DNA from: Mycobacterium sp. 852002-50816_SCH5313054-b
GTDB taxonomy: Bacteria > Actinomycetota > Actinomycetes > Mycobacteriales > Mycobacteriaceae
Assembly: GCF_001667185.1 (NCBI RefSeq)
Contig: NZ_LZIC01000112.1
Location: 1-58,729 of the forward strand
Direction of reading: 5' to 3'
Length of the DNA stretch: 58,729 nucleotides
In this document: one piece after another, positions 33,088 to 41,455 of the stretch
How positions within the stretch are numbered: the stretch's first letter is position 1
Layout: each line of letters starts with the position of its first letter
Notes under the pieces: model-generated
The model's input: only the letters and a program-made list of their open reading frames with translations
Told to the model about the DNA's origin: nothing
Databases searched by the model: none
Translations under genes and position numbers: made by a program

Positions 33088-34872
33088 GTGTCCGACCACG
33101 ACGGGGGAGCGCGCACAGCGGTCAGGCTGACCGACATCGCTGCGCGGGTGCCGGGAGTGCTGGCCGACATCCCGGTGATCATGCGCGGGGCGCTGACCGG
33201 GCTGCTGGCGCAGCCGGGCTCCAAGAAATCGATCGGCACGGTGTTCCAGGAGCGGGCCGCCCGCTACGGCGACCGGGTCTTTCTGCGGTTCGGCGATGAG
33301 CAGCTGACCTACCGCGACGCCAACGCGGCCGCCAACCGCTACGCCGCGGTGCTGGCCGCGCACGGCGTCGGCAGCGGCGACGTCGTCGCGATCATGCTGC
33401 GCAACTCGCCCCGGGCGGTGCTGGCAATGCTGGCCGCGGTCAAGTGCGGCGCCGTCGCCGGGATGATCAACTACCACCAGCGCGGCGAGGTGCTGTCGCA
33501 CAGCCTGGGACTGCTGGACGCCAAGGTGCTCATCGCCGAGACCGATCTGGTGAGCGCCGTGGCCGACTGCGGCGGCGCGGGCGCCGCCGAGACGATGACC
33601 GTCGATGACCTGGAGCGATTCGCCGTCAGCGCCCCGGCCACCAACCCGCCGTCGGTGTCGGCCGTGCAGGCCCGCGACACCGCGTTCTACATCTTCACCT
33701 CGGGCACAACGGGTTTCCCGAAGGCCAGCGTGATGACGCACCTGCGCTGGCTGAAGGCGCTGGCCGCGTTCGGCGGCATCGGGCTGCGGCTGAAGAGCTC
33801 CGACACGCTGTACAGCTGCCTGCCGCTGTACCACAACAACGCGCTGACGGTGGCGCTGTCGTCGGTGATCAACTCCGGCGCGACGCTGGCCCTCGGCAAG
33901 TCGTTTTCGGCGTCGAAGTTCTGGGACGAGGTGATCGCCAGCGAGGCCACCGCGTTCATCTACATCGGTGAGATCTGCCGGTATCTGCTCAATCAGCCGG
34001 CCAAGCCGACCGACCGGCGGCACAAGGTGCGGGTGATCGCCGGCAACGGGCTGCGCCCGGAGATCTGGGACGAGTTCACCAACCGATTCGGGATCGCGCG
34101 CGTCTGCGAGTTCTACGCGTCCAGCGAGGGCAACACCGCGTTCATCAACGTCTTCAACGTGCCGAGGAGCACCGGCCTCTTTCCGATGCCGCTGGCCTAC
34201 GTGGAATACGACCCCGACACCGGTGAGCCGCTGCGCGACGAGAACGGGCGGGTGCGCCGGGTGCCGCCCGGAGAGCCCGGCCTGCTGCTGAGCCGGGTCA
34301 ACCGGCTGCAGCCCTTCGACGGCTACACCGATAAGGAGTCGAGCGAAAAGAAGTTGGTGCGCAACGCTTTTCGCGAGGACGACTGCTGGTTCAATTCGGG
34401 TGACGTGATGAGCCCGCAGGGGATGGGGCACGCCGCGTTCGTCGACCGGCTCGGCGACACGTTCCGGTGGAAGGGCGAGAACGTCGCGACCACACAGGTG
34501 GAGGCGGCGCTGGCCTCCGACAAGTCCGTCGAGGAATGCACGGTCTTCGGCGTCGAGATTCCGCGCACCGGCGGCCGCGCCGGGATGGCCGCCGTGCAGC
34601 TGCGTGACGGCGCCGAGTTCGACGGCAAGTCCTTGGCCCGCGCCGTGTACGGCGAGCTGCCGCCCTACGCGCTGCCGCTGTTCGTGCGGGTGGTCAAGAC
34701 GCTGGAGCACACCACGACGTTCAAGAGCCGCAAGGTGGAGCTGCGGGAGCAGGCCTACGGCTCCGACGTCGACGACCCGCTGTACGTGCTGGCCGGCCGC
34801 GACGAGGGCTACGTGCCGTACTACGACGAGTACCCCGACGAAGTGGCCGACGGCAAGCGACCCAAGGGCTGA
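33088..34872 (+). CDS. fadD6: Long-chain fatty-acid-CoA ligase FadD6
   Basis: A 594-residue FATP-type acyl-CoA synthetase, close in length to Rv1206. The AMP-binding P-loop is FTSGTTGFPKASVM, with YSCLPLYHNNALTV and the very-long-chain/FATP motif CEFYASSEGNTAFINVFN. The hinge region is DRLGDTFRWKGENVATTQVE. It activates long-chain fatty acids and may couple this to uptake. The GTG start at 33088 follows AGGAA; the frame open upstream overlaps the LOG gene. It is convergent with the PE_PGRS gene, with a structured terminator-like region between. Confidence 0.95.
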   Translation: MSDHDGGARTAVRLTDIAARVPGVLADIPVIMRGALTGLLAQPGSKKSIGTVFQERAARYGDRVFLRFGDEQLTYRDANAAANRYAAVLAAHGVGSGDVVAIMLRNSPRAVLAMLAAVKCGAVAGMINYHQRGEVLSHSLGLLDAKVLIAETDLVSAVADCGGAGAAETMTVDDLERFAVSAPATNPPSVSAVQARDTAFYIFTSGTTGFPKASVMTHLRWLKALAAFGGIGLRLKSSDTLYSCLPLYHNNALTVALSSVINSGATLALGKSFSASKFWDEVIASEATAFIYIGEICRYLLNQPAKPTDRRHKVRVIAGNGLRPEIWDEFTNRFGIARVCEFYASSEGNTAFINVFNVPRSTGLFPMPLAYVEYDPDTGEPLRDENGRVRRVPPGEPGLLLSRVNRLQPFDGYTDKESSEKKLVRNAFREDDCWFNSGDVMSPQGMGHAAFVDRLGDTFRWKGENVATTQVEAALASDKSVEECTVFGVEIPRTGGRAGMAAVQLRDGAEFDGKSLARAVYGELPPYALPLFVRVVKTLEHTTTFKSRKVELREQAYGSDVDDPLYVLAGRDEGYVPYYDEYPDEVADGKRPKG

Positions 34873-34884
34873 GAGCGCGCCGAG

Positions 34885-34932
34885 CGTGCGGCTGGCCGCA
34901 CGTTGGGCGTCCAACGTGCGGCTGGCCGCACA
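34885..34932. terminator. Double hairpin between convergent fadD6 and PE_PGRS
   Basis: Two copies of GTGCGGC-TG-GCCGCAC (34886-34901 and 34916-34931) flank ACGTTGG-GCGT-CCAACGT, so the whole segment folds as nested or tandem hairpins. There is no T-run. Its position between two converging genes suggests a bidirectional transcription end. Related hairpins occur at 36800-36844 on the other side of the PE_PGRS gene. Confidence 0.6.
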
Positions 34933-34961
34933 CTCGCGGTTGGATTGCGTCCCCGTCGGTG

Positions 34962-36701
34962 CTAGGAGCCGTGGCCGCCGGCGCCGCCGGCGAGGGTGCC
35001 GCCGAAGTCACCCGCTGCGGCGGTCGCCCCACCTCCGCCACCGCCACCACCGTTGCTGCCGGCTGCACCGCCGGGGCCACCGCTTTGCCCGCTGCCGCCT
35101 GCGGTGCCGGCGGCACCGCCGGCACCGCCGCCGTTGAACTCGCCGATACCACCACCGTTGGCGCCGGCGCCGCCCCCGGCACCGCCGGTGCCTCCGGTGC
35201 CGCCGTTGATAGCGCCTCCTCCGCCGCCGCCCCCGCCGGCGGAGTCGATGGAGCCGGTGTCGGAACCACCGGCGGCGAAGCCGCCGAAGCCGCCTTGGGC
35301 GTTGCCGACGGAGCCGCCCTGGCCGCCGGTGATCCCTGACCCGGTGGCACCGACGCTGGCCGCACCGCCACCGCCGCCGGCGCCACCGGAACCCCCGAGA
35401 CCGAAGGTGCCGGCGCCACCATGGCCGCCAGCTCCGCCGCCACCGGTGGCGGTGAAGCCCTCGATTTGGGCCGTTCCGCCGGCACCACCGTTGCCACCGG
35501 TGCCACCGGGGCCACCGCCAACGCTGGTACCGCCGTTGCCGCCGGCACCACCACCTCCGCCGCCCATCGCGCCGGCGGTAGTCGCGGTGAGGATGGCGGA
35601 TCCGCCGTCGCCGCCCTTGCCGCCGTCGCCGCCGGTGTAGCCGTTGCCGCCGTTGCCGCCATGGCCGCCGTTGCTGCCGCTGAGGATGACGTTGCCGCTG
35701 GTGTTGATGCCGCCGCCAGCGCCGCCGTCGCCGCCGTTGCCGCCGTTGCCCGCGGTGCCCGCCATCGCGCCCGCTCCGCCAGCGCTGCCACCAACGCCGG
35801 CTTCCCCGCCATTGCCGCCGTTGCCGCCGTTGCCGAGCAAAATAGGCGAACCACCTTGGCCACCTGGGCCGCCGTTGCCGCCGTCGCCGCCATTGCCGTT
35901 GGCCCCGGCATGGCCGAACAAGCCCTCGGCTTGGCCGCCCACCCCACCTGTACCGCCGTCGCCGCCATGACCGCCGTTAGTGCCGTTGCCGGCAAGGAGA
36001 CCGGAGCCGCCCGCGCCGCCGGCGCCGCCGAGCCCGCCCACACCGCCTGTACCGCCGGTGCCGCCGTTGCCGAGGATTAGCCCACCGTTGCCACCGGCGC
36101 CGCCGACCCCGCCGACACCGCCGGTGCCGCCGCTCACGCTGGCGGTGCCCGCGGTTCCGGTGATGCCCGTTCCCCCGGCCCCTCCCCGGCCGCCGTGGCC
36201 GAAGAACCAGGCGTTGCCGCCGCGGCCGCCGGGTTGGCCGGGCGCGCCGGACCCGCCGTCACCGCCGGGGCCGAACAGCAGTCCGCCCGGCCCGCCGGGC
36301 GCCCCGGTGCCCGGCGCCCCGTTGATGCCTTTGCCGATCAGCGGGGTGCCCAACAACAGCTCGGTGGGCGTATTGATCACCGCGCGAATTGGTTGCCAGA
36401 GGGCGTCCAGTGGCGAGGCGTTGGCCGCCTCGGCGGCCGCGTAGGCGCCCCCGCCGGCGTTCAAGGCCGCCACGAACTGGGCATGAAACGCCGCCGCCTG
36501 AGCGTTGAGCGCCTGAAAGGCCTGACCCTGTGAGGAGAACACCGATGCCACCGCCGCTGACACCTCATCGCCGGCGGCGGCCAGCACCGCGGTGGTCCGG
36601 TCCGCGGCCGCCGCGTTCGCGGCGCTCACCGCCGAGCCGATGTTGGACAAGTCCGTCGCCGCCGCCGCCATGAATTCCGGCGCCGCAATCACAAAAGACA
36701 T
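34962..36701 (-). CDS. PE_PGRS family protein
   Basis: Complete, 579 residues. The PE domain covers residues 1-93 or so (MSFVIAAPEFMAAAATDLSN at the start), followed by the linker ELLLGTPLIGKGINGAPGTG and a Gly/Ala PGRS domain with recurrent GGxGGxGG triplets to a C-terminal GGAGGHGS. A GGGAGG site precedes the ATG. These proteins are exported through ESX-5 to the cell envelope. It is inserted between fadD6 and folP2, which are adjacent in M. tuberculosis. The linker is nearly the same as in the PE_PGRS at the left edge, so the two are close paralogues. Confidence 0.95.
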   Translation of the reverse strand: MSFVIAAPEFMAAAATDLSNIGSAVSAANAAAADRTTAVLAAAGDEVSAAVASVFSSQGQAFQALNAQAAAFHAQFVAALNAGGGAYAAAEAANASPLDALWQPIRAVINTPTELLLGTPLIGKGINGAPGTGAPGGPGGLLFGPGGDGGSGAPGQPGGRGGNAWFFGHGGRGGAGGTGITGTAGTASVSGGTGGVGGVGGAGGNGGLILGNGGTGGTGGVGGLGGAGGAGGSGLLAGNGTNGGHGGDGGTGGVGGQAEGLFGHAGANGNGGDGGNGGPGGQGGSPILLGNGGNGGNGGEAGVGGSAGGAGAMAGTAGNGGNGGDGGAGGGINTSGNVILSGSNGGHGGNGGNGYTGGDGGKGGDGGSAILTATTAGAMGGGGGGAGGNGGTSVGGGPGGTGGNGGAGGTAQIEGFTATGGGGAGGHGGAGTFGLGGSGGAGGGGGAASVGATGSGITGGQGGSVGNAQGGFGGFAAGGSDTGSIDSAGGGGGGGGAINGGTGGTGGAGGGAGANGGGIGEFNGGGAGGAAGTAGGSGQSGGPGGAAGSNGGGGGGGGATAAAGDFGGTLAGGAGGHGS

Positions 36702-36875
36702 CCGAGCCTCCCATCGCTACCGCGAAGTGTGCGCGCGGAGGCTGCGGCGGTTGATGGGGAATTTTCCCCATTTATTTGTGCGCCCGGTGTGCGCCGGGTG
36801 TGCGGCTGGCCGCACGTTGGGCGCCGAGTGTGCGGCTGCCGCACGTTCGCGAGCGCGACCAGGCACCATGGACGG
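36702..36875. promoter_or_regulatory. Divergent region with GGGGAA/TTCCCC palindrome and hairpin pair
   Basis: At 36754-36771, ATGGGGAA-TT-TTCCCCAT is a perfect dyad, closely related to elements at 50456 and 54724. At 36800-36815 (GTGCGGC-TG-GCCGCAC) and 36830-36844 (GTGCGGC-T-GCCGCAC) are two hairpins like those at 34886-34931. The region must hold the promoters of both PE_PGRS and folP2. Confidence 0.55.
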
Positions 36876-37751
36876 GTGCATTCGACTCTGTGCGGGCGGC
36901 CGGTCGCGGGGGATCGCCCGCTGATCATGGCGATCGTCAACCGCACTCCGGATTCGTTCTACGACCGGGGTGCGACGTTCGGCGACGAGGCCGCCCGCGA
37001 CGCCGCCCACCGGGCCATCGCCGACGGCGCGGACCTCATCGACGTCGGCGGGGTGAAGGCCGGCCCGGGCCAGAGCGTCGACGAGGACACCGAGATCGCC
37101 CGGCTGGTGCCGTTCATCGAATGGCTGCGCGGCGCCTACCCCGACCAGCTGATCAGCGTCGACACCTGGCGCTCGGGGGTGGCCAGGGTGGCGTGCGCCG
37201 CGGGTGCCGACTTGATCAACGACACCTGGGGCGGCATCGATCCCGCCCTGCCCGAGGTGGCCGCCGAGTTCGGGGCGGGCCTGGTGTGTTCGCACACCGG
37301 CGGGGCGCTGCCGCGCACCCGCCCCTTCCGGGTGAGCTACGGAACCAGCACCCGCGGGGTAGTGGACGACGTCATCCGCCGGGTGACCGCGGCGGCGGAC
37401 AGGGCGGTGGCGGCCGGGGTGTCCCGCGACCGGGTGCTGATCGACCCGGCCCACGATTTCGGCAAGAACACCTTTCATGGCCTGGTTTTGTTGCGCCACG
37501 TGGGCGATTTGGTTAACACGGGATGGCCCGTCCTGCTCGCTTTGAGCAACAAGGACTTCGTCGGGGAGACTTTGGGTGTGGCACTGACCGAACGGCTCGA
37601 GGGAACGCTGGCGGCCACCGCGCTCGCGGCGGCGGCCGGCGTCCGGATGTTTCGGGTGCACCAGGTCGCGGCCACCCGGCGGGTGCTCGAGATGGTGTCG
37701 TCGATCCAGGGGACCCGACCGCCGGCGCGCACGGTGCGGGGGCTCGCATGA
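36876..37751 (+). CDS. folP2: Dihydropteroate synthase-like protein FolP2
   Basis: A 291-residue TIM-barrel protein of the pterin-binding family. Signatures are MAIVNRTPDSFYDRGATF, DVGGVKAGPG and ISVDTWRSGVA. FolP2 in mycobacteria is reported not to provide dihydropteroate synthase activity, and its gene is always next to gpgS, so a role linked to methylglucose lipopolysaccharide synthesis has been suggested. The start is uncertain; I use the GTG at 36876 (VHSTLCGRP), with a weak CACCAT 6 bases before it. The stop overlaps the gpgS ATG by 4 bases. Confidence 0.9.
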   Translation: MHSTLCGRPVAGDRPLIMAIVNRTPDSFYDRGATFGDEAARDAAHRAIADGADLIDVGGVKAGPGQSVDEDTEIARLVPFIEWLRGAYPDQLISVDTWRSGVARVACAAGADLINDTWGGIDPALPEVAAEFGAGLVCSHTGGALPRTRPFRVSYGTSTRGVVDDVIRRVTAAADRAVAAGVSRDRVLIDPAHDFGKNTFHGLVLLRHVGDLVNTGWPVLLALSNKDFVGETLGVALTERLEGTLAATALAAAAGVRMFRVHQVAATRRVLEMVSSIQGTRPPARTVRGLA

Positions 37752-38704
37752 CGGAGCTGGTAGACCTCGCCAGCGAGGCGGTGCTCGCCTCGCGGCCCGG
37801 CGACGTCTGGCTGTCCGACCGCAATTGGAACCGGCCCGGCTGGACGGTCGGCGAACTGGAACGCGCGAAGGCCGGGCGGACCATCTCGGTGGTGCTGCCC
37901 GCCCTCAACGAGGAAGCCACCGTCGAGTCGGTGATTGAAAGCATCTCGCCGCTGGTGGACGGCCTGGTCGACGAGTTGATCGTGCTGGACTCCGGCTCCA
38001 CCGACGACACCGAGATCCGCGCGATCGCCGCGGGCGCCCGCGTCGTCAGCCGCGAGCAGGCGCTGCCCGAGGTGCCCGTCCGGCCCGGCAAGGGCGAGGT
38101 GCTGTGGCGCTCGCTCGGGGCCACCAGCGGCGACATCGTGGTGTTCGTCGACTCCGACCTGATCGATCCGCACCCGATGTTCGTGCCGTGGCTGGTGGCA
38201 CCATTGCTCGCCGGCGACGGGATTCACCTGGTGAAGAGCTTCTACCGGCGGCCGCTGGGCGGTGCCGACGCGGGTGGTGGGCGGGTCACCGAGCTGGTGG
38301 CGCGGCCGTTGCTGGCGGCGCTGCGCCCGGAGCTGGGGTGCATCCTGCAGCCGCTCGGCGGCGAGTACGCGGCCAGCCGGGAACTGCTGATGTCGCTGCC
38401 GTTCGCGCCGGGCTACGGCGTGGAGATCGGCGTGCTGGTCGACACCTTCGATCGGCTGGGGCTGGACGCGATCGCCCAGGTGAACCTGGGCGTGCGGGCG
38501 CACCGCAACCGGCCGCTGCCCGAGCTGGGCGTGATGAGCCGCCAGGTCATCGCGACCCTGCTGTCGCGCTGCGGGATCCCCGACTCCGGGGTGGGCTTGA
38601 CCCAGTTCTTCGCCGACGGCGCCGACGGTTACGGCTACACCGCGCACACCGCACCGGTGTCGCTTCAGGACCGGCCGCCGATCCAGGGACTGCGGCCGCG
38701 CTAG
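37748..38704 (+). CDS. gpgS: Glucosyl-3-phosphoglycerate synthase
   Basis: GpgS, 318 residues, a retaining GT81 glycosyltransferase that makes glucosyl-3-phosphoglycerate from UDP-glucose and 3-phosphoglycerate, the first step toward 6-O-methylglucose lipopolysaccharides. SVVLPALNEE is the nucleotide-sugar loop, DSD (135-137) the metal-binding DxD equivalent, and PLGGEYAASRELL the acceptor region. Rv1208 is the orthologue. The ATG overlaps the folP2 stop. The next gene starts 49 bases downstream. Confidence 0.96.
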   Translation: MTELVDLASEAVLASRPGDVWLSDRNWNRPGWTVGELERAKAGRTISVVLPALNEEATVESVIESISPLVDGLVDELIVLDSGSTDDTEIRAIAAGARVVSREQALPEVPVRPGKGEVLWRSLGATSGDIVVFVDSDLIDPHPMFVPWLVAPLLAGDGIHLVKSFYRRPLGGADAGGGRVTELVARPLLAALRPELGCILQPLGGEYAASRELLMSLPFAPGYGVEIGVLVDTFDRLGLDAIAQVNLGVRAHRNRPLPELGVMSRQVIATLLSRCGIPDSGVGLTQFFADGADGYGYTAHTAPVSLQDRPPIQGLRPR

Positions 38705-38753
38705 TCGCCGGGATGTCGGCGGCCTGTCGGTTTCGTAGGGCAATATCGAACGC

Positions 38754-39119
38754 GTGGCGTTGGTGTTGCTGTACCTGGTGGTGCTGGTCCTGGTGGCGAT
38801 CGTGCTGTTCGGCGCGGCCAGCTTGCTGTTCGGGCGCGGTGAGCAGCTGCCGCCCCTGCCGCGGGGGACGACGGCCACCGTGCTGCCCGCCTACGGGGTC
38901 ACCGGATCCGACGTCGACGCCGTCAAGTTCACCCAGGCGCTGCGCGGATACAAGACCAGCGAGGTGGACTGGGTGCTGGACCGGCTCGCCCGCGAGCTCG
39001 AGGCGCTGCGCGGCCAGCTGGCGGCGGCGCACGCCCCGCCGGCCGCCGCTGACGAGCCCGAGGCTGAGCCCGATTCCGTGGAACCCGCGAACGCCGAGGA
39101 TCGTCAGGACTCAATGTGA
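38754..39119 (+). CDS. Small membrane protein with DivIVA-like segment (Rv1209-like)
   Basis: A 121-residue protein. One N-terminal membrane helix (residues 3-25, LVLLYLVVLVLVAIVLFGAA) is followed by FTQALRGYKTSEVDWVLDRL, the pattern of DivIVA-domain proteins, then a coiled coil (LARELEALRGQL) and an acidic, Pro-rich tail. It probably sits on the inner membrane with a cytoplasmic coiled coil and might act in cell-pole or envelope organisation. The GTG start is 7 bases after CAATAT. Its last bases overlap the tagA start (GTGA), so both are one transcript. Confidence 0.85.
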   Translation: MALVLLYLVVLVLVAIVLFGAASLLFGRGEQLPPLPRGTTATVLPAYGVTGSDVDAVKFTQALRGYKTSEVDWVLDRLARELEALRGQLAAAHAPPAAADEPEAEPDSVEPANAEDRQDSM

Positions 39120-39697
39120 GCGATGACGGGCTGGTGCGGTGCGGCTGGGCGGCCATTCGGCCCGGGCCGGACTTCGAGATGTACCGCGACTACCACGACC
39201 AGGAATGGGGTCGCGCGCTGCACGACGGGGTGGCGCTGTTCGAGCGGATGAGCCTCGAGGCCTTCCAGAGCGGACTGTCGTGGCTGATCATCCTGCGCAA
39301 ACGGGAGAACTTCCGGCGCGCCTTCGATGGCTTCGACATCGAGACCGTCGCCGGCTACACCGACGCCGACGTGCAGCGGCTGATGGCCGACACGGGGATC
39401 GTCCGCAACCGGGCCAAGATCGAAGCGACCATCGCCAACGCCCGCGTCGCCGCCGAGCTGGGTTCGGCCGAAGGCCTCTCCAAGCTGCTGTGGTCGTTCG
39501 CGCCGTCACCGCGCCCCCGCCCCGCCGACGGCTCCGAAATCCCGTCGGCCAGCGCCGAATCGAAGGCGATGGCCGCCGAGCTGAAGCGGCGTGGGTTCCG
39601 CTTCGTCGGGCCGACCACCGCCTACGCGCTGATGCAGGCGACCGGCATGGTTGACGACCACGTTCGCGGTTGCTGGGTACCGACAAACGCACGTTGA
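39116..39697 (+). CDS. tagA: DNA-3-methyladenine glycosylase I
   Basis: A 193-residue TagA family enzyme that removes 3-methyladenine from alkylated DNA for base-excision repair. Hallmarks are the N-terminal CGWA, EWGRALHDGVALFERMSLEAFQSGLSW, the IVRNRAKIEA helix, and C-terminal DDHVRGCW with zinc-ligand candidates. It begins at a GTG overlapping the previous stop. The usual C-terminal His/Cys zinc site (C-H...C) seems present as GCW plus an upstream Cys. Confidence 0.94.
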   Translation: MSDDGLVRCGWAAIRPGPDFEMYRDYHDQEWGRALHDGVALFERMSLEAFQSGLSWLIILRKRENFRRAFDGFDIETVAGYTDADVQRLMADTGIVRNRAKIEATIANARVAAELGSAEGLSKLLWSFAPSPRPRPADGSEIPSASAESKAMAAELKRRGFRFVGPTTAYALMQATGMVDDHVRGCWVPTNAR

Positions 39698-39876
39698 AGG
39701 GCCCGATGAGGTGTCAGAAGCGGGTCTTGGTGTAACTGCCGCCCCGGATAGGGAACAATGGGGGGGGTGATTTGGCAGTTCAATGTCGGGTATGGCTGGA
39801 ATTCCACTGGCGGGGCATGCTCGGCGCCGACCAGGTCCGCGACGCCGGGCCAGCTCGAATCTGGAGGGAGCACTCG

Positions 39877-40044
39877 ATGGCGGCGATGAAGCCCCGTACC
39901 GGAGACGGTCCTTTGGAAGCGACGAAGGAGGGGCGCGGCATCGTTATGCGAGTACCGCTCGAAGGAGGCGGTCGGCTGGTCGTTGAGCTGACGCCCGACG
40001 AGGCCGCCGCCCTGGGTGACGAGCTCAAGGGCGTTACCAGCTAG
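39877..40044 (+). CDS. DUF3117 small protein (Rv1211-like)
   Basis: A 55-residue protein conserved across actinobacteria: MAAMKPRTGDGPLEATKEGR opens it and VELTPDEAAALGDELK closes it. A strong GGAGGGAG site at 39862-39869 fixes the ATG at 39877. An in-frame ATG at 39817 would give the 75-residue form annotated for Rv1211 but has no such site. Function unknown. The 179-bp gap after tagA holds its promoter. It is convergent with glgM, 6 bases apart. Confidence 0.85.
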   Translation: MAAMKPRTGDGPLEATKEGRGIVMRVPLEGGGRLVVELTPDEAAALGDELKGVTS

Positions 40045-40050
40045 TCCGGC

Positions 40051-41214
40051 TTACGCCGACACCTTCCGGTAGATCTCCAGCGTCTGCTCGGCCGCGTGGG
40101 CCCAGGAGAAGTCCTCGATGCAGCGCTGGCGTCCGGCCTCGCCATAGCGCTTAGCCTTGTCGGGGTCGGCGATCAGTTCGTTGACCGCTTCGGCCAATCC
40201 GGCCTGGAAGCCGGCCGCATCGTCGGCGTCGTAATGCACCAGTGACCCGGTGCGCCCGTCCCGTACCACCTCGGGTATCCCGCCGACGTCGGAGGCCACC
40301 ACCGCTGTGGCGCACGCCATCGCCTCGAGGTTGACGATCCCCAACGGCTCATACACCGACGGACATACGAAAACCGTTGCCGCCGAAAGTATTTCCCGAA
40401 GCTCCCCGATGGGCAGCATCTCTCTGATCCAGAACACCCCGTCCCGGTGGCGGGCCAACTCGGCCACCGCGGCCGCAATCTCCTCGGCCAGCTCCGGGGT
40501 GTCGGGAGCGCCGGCGCACAGCACCACCTGCACCCCGGGGGCGAACCGGTGCGCGGCCGCGACCAGGTGGGCGACGCCCTTCTGCCGGGTGATGCGCCCG
40601 ACGAAGGCCACCATGGGACGGCCCGGGTCCACGCCGAGTTCGGCCAGCACGGAACCGGTTTGTGTAGGGCCGGCGGGGTGCCACACGTTGGTGTCGACGC
40701 CGTTGCGGATGACGTGCACCAGGCTCGGATCCAGCGTGGGGTAGACGCGCAGGATGTCTTCGCGCATCGCCGCGCTGACCGCGATGACGGCGTCGGCGGC
40801 CAGCACCGCGGTCCGCTCCACCCACGTCGACACCCGGTAGCCGCCGCCGAGCTGTTCGGCCTTCCACGGCCGCAGCGGTTCGAGCGAGTGCGCAGTCAGC
40901 ACGTGCGGGATGTCGTAGAGCAACGCCGTCAGGTGCCCGGCCAGGCCGGTGTACCAGGTGTGCGAATGCACGACCGTGGCCGCCGACGCGGCGTCGGCCA
41001 TCATCAGGTCCGCGGACAGGGTGGCCAGCGCGGGGTTGGCGTCGTGGATGCGCGGGTCGGGTTGTTGCGCGATGGCATCCGGGCGGGGCGCGCCGATGCA
41101 GTGCACGTCGACCGAACACAGCCGGCGCAGCTGCGCGACGAGTTCGGTGACGTGTACCCCGGCCCCGCCGTAGACCTCCGGTGGGTACTCCCGAGTCATC
41201 ATCGCCACCCGCAT
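40051..41214 (-). CDS. glgM: Alpha-maltose-1-phosphate synthase
   Basis: A 387-residue GT4 glycosyltransferase, equal in length to Rv1212c. It joins ADP-glucose and glucose 1-phosphate into maltose 1-phosphate, the GlgE substrate for alpha-glucan and capsule synthesis. Visible are the N-terminal REYPPEVYGGAGVHV, RNGVDTNVW, and the E-x7-E-type SVYEPLGIVNLEAMACATAV motif. The ATG at 41214 is chosen because TACCGT is 7 bases upstream. It is divergent to glgC, which makes ADP-glucose, so the two provide one short pathway. Confidence 0.96.
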   Translation of the reverse strand: MRVAMMTREYPPEVYGGAGVHVTELVAQLRRLCSVDVHCIGAPRPDAIAQQPDPRIHDANPALATLSADLMMADAASAATVVHSHTWYTGLAGHLTALLYDIPHVLTAHSLEPLRPWKAEQLGGGYRVSTWVERTAVLAADAVIAVSAAMREDILRVYPTLDPSLVHVIRNGVDTNVWHPAGPTQTGSVLAELGVDPGRPMVAFVGRITRQKGVAHLVAAAHRFAPGVQVVLCAGAPDTPELAEEIAAAVAELARHRDGVFWIREMLPIGELREILSAATVFVCPSVYEPLGIVNLEAMACATAVVASDVGGIPEVVRDGRTGSLVHYDADDAAGFQAGLAEAVNELIADPDKAKRYGEAGRQRCIEDFSWAHAAEQTLEIYRKVSA

Positions 41215-41221
41215 ACTCCGC

Positions 41222-41227
41222 ACGGTA
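41222..41227 (-). promoter_or_regulatory. -10 hexamer of glgM, leaderless
   Basis: TACCGT on the minus strand, 7 bases before the ATG at 41214. Confidence 0.6.
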
Positions 41228-41442
41228 GTTCGGCGAGGACGCCGCCCGCGAGTCGGGCGGCGCAGAAATTCGGAGAATCCGGTTTTCGTTCCGGTGGCGA
41301 TGGGGCCCGCGAGTGGGACTGCGCAATAATGGACGGTATCGGGTTGTGAAACGTGGCGAGAACTAAGCCAAATACCTTGACAGGCAGTCCGTCAGAACGG
41401 CGGCCACCGGGATTCCCCCTGGCAGCGGTTGGCGGCGGCCGA

Positions 41443-41448
41443 TAGTTT
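41443..41448 (+). promoter_or_regulatory. -10 hexamer of glgC, leaderless
   Basis: TAGTTT ends 7 bases before the ATG at 41456. The remaining 215 bases up to the glgM -10 element show no gene. Confidence 0.6.
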
Positions 41449-41455
41449 GGGAGTC

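Noticed and set aside
34962..36450. Short tandem repeats resembling a CRISPR or satellite array
   Set aside because: They are Gly-Gly-x codon repeats of the PE_PGRS domain and lack conserved repeat/unique spacer structure.
36729..36875. A longer N-terminus for folP2 (MRAEAAAVDGEFSPF...)
   Set aside because: This part translates the palindrome and hairpin repeats and shows no similarity to the enzyme; it is treated as regulatory DNA.
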